11,015 bases of DNA from a bacterium. Lineage in GTDB: Bacteria; Bacteroidota; Bacteroidia; Bacteroidales; Muribaculaceae. Below the pieces are notes generated by a model. The model ran no database searches, was not told the DNA's origin, and saw only the letters and a program-made list of their open reading frames with translations. Positions 6,949-11,015 of this stretch are shown here, piece after piece. Position numbers and translations under genes: made by a program. Numbering within the stretch: the first letter of the stretch is position 1; each line of letters begins with the position of its first letter. The stretch lies in the NCBI GenBank assembly GCA_004559845.1, contig SFWW01000038.1, positions 1-11,015 of the forward strand, in the 5' to 3' direction.

Positions 6949-7800
6949 CTATTCGGGAAGGCAGAGGCGAAGACCCATGGTTTTGGAGGACATGTTGGGA
7001 TCGATTGAGTTGCGGTTTGTTATTCGGCTGAGTCGTTCCACATTGCCATAGGAGCCACCTCGGTTCACTCTATAGGTGCCGGAATCGGGTCCGGTGGGAT
7101 TGGTTTGGGCCCCGGAAGAGTAACTACCCTTCCAGTCGCTAACCCATTCCATCACATTGCCGGTCATATCGTAGATACCCAGTTCGTTGGGAGCTTTCGT
7201 GCCCATGGCATGTGAGGTGTTGTTGCTATTATCGATGTACCACGCCACATCGCCAAGGTTGTTGCTACCGCTATATTTGTATCCTTTGCTTTTGTTACCC
7301 CCGCGAGCGGCGTACTCCCATTCGGCTTCGGTGAGCAAGCGGAAATTCTTTCCGGTAAGCTCATTGAGCTTGGTGATAAAGGTTTGACATTCGTTCCACG
7401 TCACATTATCCACCGGCAGGTTGATTCCGGTGTTTACGCTGGGATTTTCGCCCATCACCGCAAGCCATAGCGTTTGCGACACCTCGTATTTTCCTATCAA
7501 AAACGGCGACAGGGTTACTTTGTGGGTGGGAAGCTCATCGCTGAAAGCATCGCTCGCCTGCTCAGCGGTGGCGCCCATGGTGAAAGTGCCGCCTTCCACG
7601 CGCACCATTTCAAACATCACATTGTTGGCGATAAAAATGTGGGAGGAACCATTGTTAACTCCGTTGAGCACATGGTCGATGAGGGTGGTGGCATCGCTCA
7701 AATCCACCACGCCATCGTCATTCACATCGTCTTTCAGTTGAGCATTGGCGGTAAAAAAAGCCACCATCATAAGGCTAAGAAAAAATAATATTTTTTTCAT
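6949..7800 (-). CDS. Secreted dockerin-like repeat plus FGE/SUMF1-fold protein, catalytic cysteines absent
   Basis: 283 residues. The signal peptide is about 1-20 (cleavage ANA before Gln21). A single dockerin-type calcium loop follows, DVNDDGVVDLSD (25-36), with ligands at D25, N27, D29, D33 and D36, then a helix TTLIDHVLNG. The remainder (about 62-283) is an FGE-sulfatase/SUMF1 domain: VEGGTFTMG (68-76), KYEVSQTLW (104-112), NLPVDNVTWNEC (127-138), RLLTEAEWEYAARGG (154-168), GIYDMTGNVMEWVSDW (208-223), RVNRGGSYGN (244-253) and MGLRLC (275-280). True FGE uses two cysteines just after GGSY. Here those positions are N253 and S258, and only C138 and C280 exist, so sulfatase-activating chemistry is not expected. 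A binding or structural exported protein is more likely. No T9SS C-terminal sorting domain is visible. It has its own promoter at 7832-7862. Confidence 0.88.
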   Translation of the reverse strand: MKKILFFLSLMMVAFFTANAQLKDDVNDDGVVDLSDATTLIDHVLNGVNNGSSHIFIANNVMFEMVRVEGGTFTMGATAEQASDAFSDELPTHKVTLSPFLIGKYEVSQTLWLAVMGENPSVNTGINLPVDNVTWNECQTFITKLNELTGKNFRLLTEAEWEYAARGGNKSKGYKYSGSNNLGDVAWYIDNSNNTSHAMGTKAPNELGIYDMTGNVMEWVSDWKGSYSSGAQTNPTGPDSGTYRVNRGGSYGNVERLSRITNRNSIDPNMSSKTMGLRLCLPE

Positions 7801-7831
7801 AATAGAAGGGTTTAATAAGGTGAATATGATG

Positions 7832-7862
7832 CAAATATATACAAAAAATTGATTTCTGCAAA
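7832..7862 (-). promoter_or_regulatory. Bacteroidetes-type promoter of the FGE-like gene
   Basis: On the minus strand 7862-7859 reads TTTG (-33 element), followed by exactly 19 bases and then TATATTTG (7839-7832), a perfect match to the TAnnTTTG -7 element of the Bacteroidetes primary sigma factor. The ATG of the FGE-like gene lies 31 bases beyond, leaving an A/T-rich leader of roughly 25 bases with no Shine-Dalgarno, as is usual in this phylum. Confidence 0.75.
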
Positions 7863-7882
7863 AAAGAATTGGAGTAAGGGGT

Positions 7883-7905
7883 CAGCCACGGCCGGTGTAA
7901 GGCTG
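7883..7905. repeat. Small G/C-rich stem-loop in the divergent intergenic region
   Basis: CAGCC (7883-7887) pairs with GGCTG (7901-7905) around 13 bases that contain the palindrome CGGCCG (7889-7894). It stands out as a G/C-rich island (about 7880-7911) in otherwise A/T-rich spacer. It is upstream of both divergent promoters, so it is not a terminator for either flanking gene. It could be a protein-binding site or a decayed repeat. Confidence 0.35.
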
Positions 7906-7987
7906 CCGACTTGTTAATTACTTTAAAAACCTTATTAAGATTCTTAAAAATGGCGCGGTATAGCGGGTGTATGTCAACAAAAAGTGT

Positions 7988-7995
7988 TATTTTTG
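7988..7995 (+). promoter_or_regulatory. Possible -7 element of the phosphatase-hexosaminidase unit
   Basis: TATTTTTG exactly matches the TAnnTTTG consensus. No good TTTG is present 19-21 bases upstream, so the promoter is weak or needs an activator. The phosphatase ATG is only 10 bases downstream, implying a very short leader. It also argues against an upstream GTG start at 7967, which would place the promoter inside the gene. Confidence 0.45.
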
Positions 7996-8005
7996 TAGAG
8001 AATAT

Positions 8006-8527
8006 ATGACAACTTTTGATATTCATACCGATAGAGAACGAAAATTCAGAGTACTGATGGTGTGCCTTGGCAATATTTGCCGCTCGCCGGCGGCACATCA
8101 TGTGATGGAACATCTGATTGCGCAGCGCCGACTGGCTGATGTGATAGAAGTGGATTCGGCGGGCACCTACGGCGGGCACGCGGGCGATTTGCCCGACCCT
8201 CGCATGCGCCGGGCGGCAAGCAAGCGCGGCTACCAACTCACGCATCGCGCACGGCGCGTGAGCTATGCCGATTTTGCGGAATTCGACCTCATTGTGGGTA
8301 TGGATGGCGGAAATGTGGCAGATTTGCGACGGATGGCTGCCACCACCGAAGAAATGGCAAAAGTGGATATGATGGGGCGCTACATTACGCGTTTCCCTCA
8401 CTACGACTACGTGCCTGACCCCTACTACGAAGGTGCAGAGGGCTTTGAATTGGTGCTCGATTTGCTGGAAGATGCCTGCTCCCATCTGCTCGACCACATT
8501 GAAGAAATGATTAACCAACGAAACTAA
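8006..8527 (+). CDS. Low-molecular-weight protein-tyrosine phosphatase
   Basis: 173 residues from the ATG at 8006. The P-loop signature CX5RS is CLGNICRS, with nucleophile Cys20 and Arg26, directly after the beta1 strand FRVLMV. SAGT (51-54) and the general-acid loop DPYY (138-141, Asp138 followed by two tyrosines) complete the family's active site. The HYDYVPDPYY context is typical of bacterial members. It would hydrolyse phosphotyrosine in the cytoplasm. Bacterial relatives often oppose BY-kinases that control polysaccharide export, but no such kinase is in this window. The start at 8006 is preferred: an in-frame GTG at 7967 would add 13 unusual residues and overlap the possible promoter, and the ATG at 8057 would cut into beta1. 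Even so, the N-terminus is about 12 residues longer than in common relatives. It is followed after 31 bases by the hexosaminidase gene. Confidence 0.93.
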   Translation: MTTFDIHTDRERKFRVLMVCLGNICRSPAAHHVMEHLIAQRRLADVIEVDSAGTYGGHAGDLPDPRMRRAASKRGYQLTHRARRVSYADFAEFDLIVGMDGGNVADLRRMAATTEEMAKVDMMGRYITRFPHYDYVPDPYYEGAEGFELVLDLLEDACSHLLDHIEEMINQRN

Positions 8528-8558
8528 AGCAACTATTAACATAAAAATCTATTTGATA

Positions 8559-11009
8559 ATGAGAAAATTACTCCTGCTTGCAACTACTCTCACAATGGCA
8601 CTCTGTGCCGTGGCACAAACCTCTCCCATCGCCGTGAGATGGGAAATGGGCCGAAACGAAGCCGAAAAAGGCTACTACAGTTCACGCTTCATCATCAAAA
8701 ATGTGAGCAAGGCTCCACTGGAAAAAAATTGGCAATTCTATTTCAACCAATTCTCGCGCCGCTTGAAATTGAGCGAAACACTGCCGGTGGACGTGAAAGA
8801 AGTGAGCACCACTTATTATCAAGTGACGCCCAACAGCCGCTACCGCACGCTCGCACCGGGCGATTCTATGGTGGTGGACCTACTGATGCGCGGCACCATG
8901 GTGAATAGTTGCTACACACCGATGGGCGGACACGTGGTGATGGACGGCAAACTTTCCCAACCCATTGCGGTGAACATTGAAATTGCACCGCTCGACCAGC
9001 CCGAGCAATTTCAAAGCCGCCCCAACGATTATCCCGACGGCAACCGCATGTGGGCATTCAATGAAACCCTGAAGGACGCCCCTGCACCGGCACATTGCTA
9101 CGACTTTTTCCCCACTCCCAAGAGTGTGAGCCTCACAGGAGGCTTCACCAAGGTGGGCAATGTGGTGAATGTGAAGGGAAATCTGAAAGATGCCAAACGC
9201 TATCTAATCAGCGAATTGCAACGGCGCGGCATCTATGCCACAGGAAATACGAAAACCAACATCGAATTAAAAAAATCAGCCGCATTAGCAGGCGAAGCCT
9301 ACGAAATGAGCGTGGATAATGGCAGCATCGTGATTACTGCCGGCACCGAAATCGGAGCCTTGAACGGCGTGAAAACTCTGGTGGCAGCCCTTGACCACAG
9401 CACGGCGTACCAATTGGAAAACGCCAAAATCAGCGACGCACCCGACTTTGGATACCGTGGATTAATGCTTGATATTGCCCGCAATTTCACCTCTTTCGAA
9501 AATATGAAGCGAGTGATTGATTTGTTGGCTTACTACAAACTCAACACGCTGCACTTCCACTTTTCCGACGACGAAGCATGGCGATTGGAAATCCCGGGAT
9601 TGCCCGAACTCACCGAAGTGGCTTCGCGACGCGGATGCACACTCACCGAAGACGAATTTATCGTTTCCATTTACGACGGCAATGGCAACCCCAACGACTT
9701 GAGCCAAAGCGCAAACGGCTTCTACACCCGTAGCCAAATGATCGACTTGCTGAAGTATGCACACGCGCGCGGCATCAGAGTGATTCCAGAAATGGAAACC
9801 CCGGCGCATGCCCGCGCTGCTTTAGTGGCAATGAAGGCTCGCTACAAAAAATATATCAACACCGACAAAGCCAAAGCCGAAGAATATAAAATTTGGGACG
9901 ACCGCGACACCAGCGTATACACCTCAGCCCAATCATATCACGACAATGTGTTGAATGTGGCACAAGAGGGCGTGTTCCGCTTTGTGTTTAAGGTGGTCGA
10001 CGAGCTGGAGAAAATGTGGAACGAAGCCGGATTGAAGCTCGAGGTGATACACCTTGGCGGCGACGAAGTGCCCAAAGGATCTTGGGACGGCTCGCCCGAC
10101 ATTCAAGCCCTGATGAAAGAAAAAGGACTGAAAAATGCACACGAAGTGAGCGAATACTACATTCGCCGAGCAACCGATTATCTGGCACAAAAGGGCATAA
10201 AAGCCGGCGGCTGGCAAGAAGTGGGATTGGACCACCCCGATGAACACAATGCCACCGTGGCACCCCGCTTTGCGATGGTGAATGCTTGGAGCACCGTGGG
10301 CAGCCGCGCCAACGTGCCTTATCGATTGGCAAATGCCGGCTATCCTACCGTGCTGTCGAACGTAACCAATTTCTATCTTGATATGGCTTACAGCTGGCAT
10401 CAGTACGACCAAGGCTTGCACTGGGGTGGCTATTGCGACGAATATGCATCTTGGTTTGCACAGCCCTACGATGTGTATCGCTCCGAGCGCTCCAACTATA
10501 ATGGCGAACCGCTCGACGTGACAAAAGCCGCTGAAGGCAAACTCCAACTCGAAAAACCTGCCAATATTATCGGTGTGCAAGGTCAAATATGGGCTGAAAC
10601 CATCCGCAATTTCAACCAAGTGCAATATTTTATGTTGCCAAAAATGATGGGATTGGCTCTGCGCGGATGGAATGCCAAACCCGAATGGGACGATGCCAAC
10701 CAAGCCTCCTTTATTGCCGCACGCGCAGCCTATAATGCAAAGGTGCACAAAGAATTGCAAGTGCTCCATACCAAAGGCTACAACTTCCGCTTAGGATTGC
10801 CCGGAGCAAAAGTGGAAGACGGTAAACTGCTGGTCAACACCCAATACCCCGGCGAGGTGGTGCGCTACACCCTCGATGGCAGCGAACCTACCACCGCTTC
10901 ACCCGTGTGGACCGGCCCCGTGGCAGTGGATGCAAAGGTGAAATTGATTAAAGTGAAAGCCTATCATTTAGGCCACGAATCGCTATCCACCTACCTTTGG
11001 CTGAAATAA
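8559..11009 (+). CDS. Exported GH20 beta-N-acetylhexosaminidase, chitobiase-type four-domain enzyme
   Basis: 816 residues from the ATG at 8559; an in-frame TTG at 8553 is a less likely start. The signal peptide is about 1-19 (AVA before Gln20) with no lipobox. Domain order as in Serratia chitobiase: N-terminal carbohydrate-binding CHB_HEX (about 24-145, VRWEMG onward); GH20b alpha/beta domain (about 180-295); GH20 TIM barrel (about 297-710); and C-terminal Ig-like domain (about 741-816, with RYTLDGSEPT). The catalytic pair is in HLGGDE: D502 orients the substrate acetamido group and E503 is the acid/base. YRGLMLDIARNF opens the barrel, and substrate-pocket aromatics lie in GGWQE (W552), NAWS (W577) and GQIWAE (W678). 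It would release terminal GlcNAc or GalNAc from chito-oligosaccharides, mucin-type or N-glycans, or wall fragments in the periplasm or at the surface. The window ends 6 bases after the stop, so the terminator is not seen. Confidence 0.95.
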   Translation: MRKLLLLATTLTMALCAVAQTSPIAVRWEMGRNEAEKGYYSSRFIIKNVSKAPLEKNWQFYFNQFSRRLKLSETLPVDVKEVSTTYYQVTPNSRYRTLAPGDSMVVDLLMRGTMVNSCYTPMGGHVVMDGKLSQPIAVNIEIAPLDQPEQFQSRPNDYPDGNRMWAFNETLKDAPAPAHCYDFFPTPKSVSLTGGFTKVGNVVNVKGNLKDAKRYLISELQRRGIYATGNTKTNIELKKSAALAGEAYEMSVDNGSIVITAGTEIGALNGVKTLVAALDHSTAYQLENAKISDAPDFGYRGLMLDIARNFTSFENMKRVIDLLAYYKLNTLHFHFSDDEAWRLEIPGLPELTEVASRRGCTLTEDEFIVSIYDGNGNPNDLSQSANGFYTRSQMIDLLKYAHARGIRVIPEMETPAHARAALVAMKARYKKYINTDKAKAEEYKIWDDRDTSVYTSAQSYHDNVLNVAQEGVFRFVFKVVDELEKMWNEAGLKLEVIHLGGDEVPKGSWDGSPDIQALMKEKGLKNAHEVSEYYIRRATDYLAQKGIKAGGWQEVGLDHPDEHNATVAPRFAMVNAWSTVGSRANVPYRLANAGYPTVLSNVTNFYLDMAYSWHQYDQGLHWGGYCDEYASWFAQPYDVYRSERSNYNGEPLDVTKAAEGKLQLEKPANIIGVQGQIWAETIRNFNQVQYFMLPKMMGLALRGWNAKPEWDDANQASFIAARAAYNAKVHKELQVLHTKGYNFRLGLPGAKVEDGKLLVNTQYPGEVVRYTLDGSEPTTASPVWTGPVAVDAKVKLIKVKAYHLGHESLSTYLWLK

Positions 11010-11015
11010 AAAAAA

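Larger units (their letters stand above)
7812..7938. repeat. 10-base perfect inverted repeat within the divergent intergenic region
   Basis: TTAATAAGGT (7812-7821) and ACCTTATTAA (7929-7938) are exact reverse complements 107 bases apart. One arm lies in the FGE-like leader and the other upstream of the phosphatase gene, so a dimeric regulator could contact both promoters. The arms are A/T-rich and chance is possible. Confidence 0.4.

Noticed and set aside
6949..7800. Active formylglycine-generating enzyme (sulfatase maturation)
   Set aside because: Both copper-binding catalytic cysteines after GGSY are missing (N253, S258), and Bacteroidales normally mature sulfatases with the radical-SAM enzyme anSME.
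7967..8005. GTG start at 7967 for the phosphatase
   Set aside because: It would add 13 residues unlike the family and include the TATTTTTG box in the coding region; the ATG at 8006 fits better.
7775..8542. Minus-strand open frame of 255 codons opposite the phosphatase
   Set aside because: It covers the phosphatase active-site coding region in antisense and has no recognisable domain.
8553..8558. TTG start at 8553 for the hexosaminidase
   Set aside because: The ATG two codons later (8559) gives a normal MRK-type signal peptide start; TTG starts are rare.
9933..10769. Minus-strand open frame of 278 codons opposite the hexosaminidase
   Set aside because: It is a Cys/His-rich shadow of the GH20 catalytic domain with no independent support.

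Overview
The window looks like chromosomal DNA of a gut or oral Bacteroidales bacterium (Bacteroides/Prevotella/Porphyromonas/Muribaculum relatives). The evidence is a promoter with the Bacteroidetes elements TTTG-N19-TAnnTTTG, A/T-rich leaders without clear Shine-Dalgarno sequences, signal peptides cleaved before Gln, and an efflux operon with the same gene order as a known Porphyromonas gingivalis cluster. I cannot fix the genus from sequence reading alone.

Left part (1-6493), all on the minus strand: one apparent five-gene efflux operon. In transcription order it encodes a TetR-family regulator (6493-5861), a TolC-like outer-membrane channel (5836-4496), a periplasmic adaptor lipoprotein (4387-3323), an RND inner-membrane pump with proton-relay residues of the drug-efflux (HAE) type (3259-119), and the first 40 residues of a small protein (122-1, cut by the window edge) whose start overlaps the pump stop as ATGA. 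The last protein resembles the N-terminus of PII signalling proteins and matches what I recall as the 'PG0541 family transporter-associated protein'. Together these encode a complete tripartite pump, its probable repressor and a possible small accessory or regulatory protein.

Middle (6494-8005): a 455-base intergenic region upstream of the TetR gene holds several short inverted repeats that are candidate operators, plus a REP-like palindrome with a GGGACGGTTC core. Next comes a minus-strand gene (7800-6949) for a secreted protein combining a single dockerin-like calcium loop with a formylglycine-generating-enzyme (FGE/SUMF1) fold that lacks both catalytic cysteines. A 205-base divergent promoter region follows, with a near-consensus Bacteroidetes promoter for the FGE-like gene.

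Right part (8006-11009), plus strand: a probable two-gene unit, a low-molecular-weight protein-tyrosine phosphatase followed 31 bases later by a four-domain GH20 beta-N-acetylhexosaminidase of the chitobiase type. The phosphatase acts in the cytoplasm. The hexosaminidase is exported and would remove terminal GlcNAc/GalNAc from chito-oligosaccharides, host glycans or wall fragments.

I see no tRNA, rRNA, CRISPR array, insertion sequence or prophage gene. Nothing is clearly a new system. The most interesting leads are the PII-like gene coupled to the drug pump and the cysteine-less FGE protein with a dockerin-like repeat.
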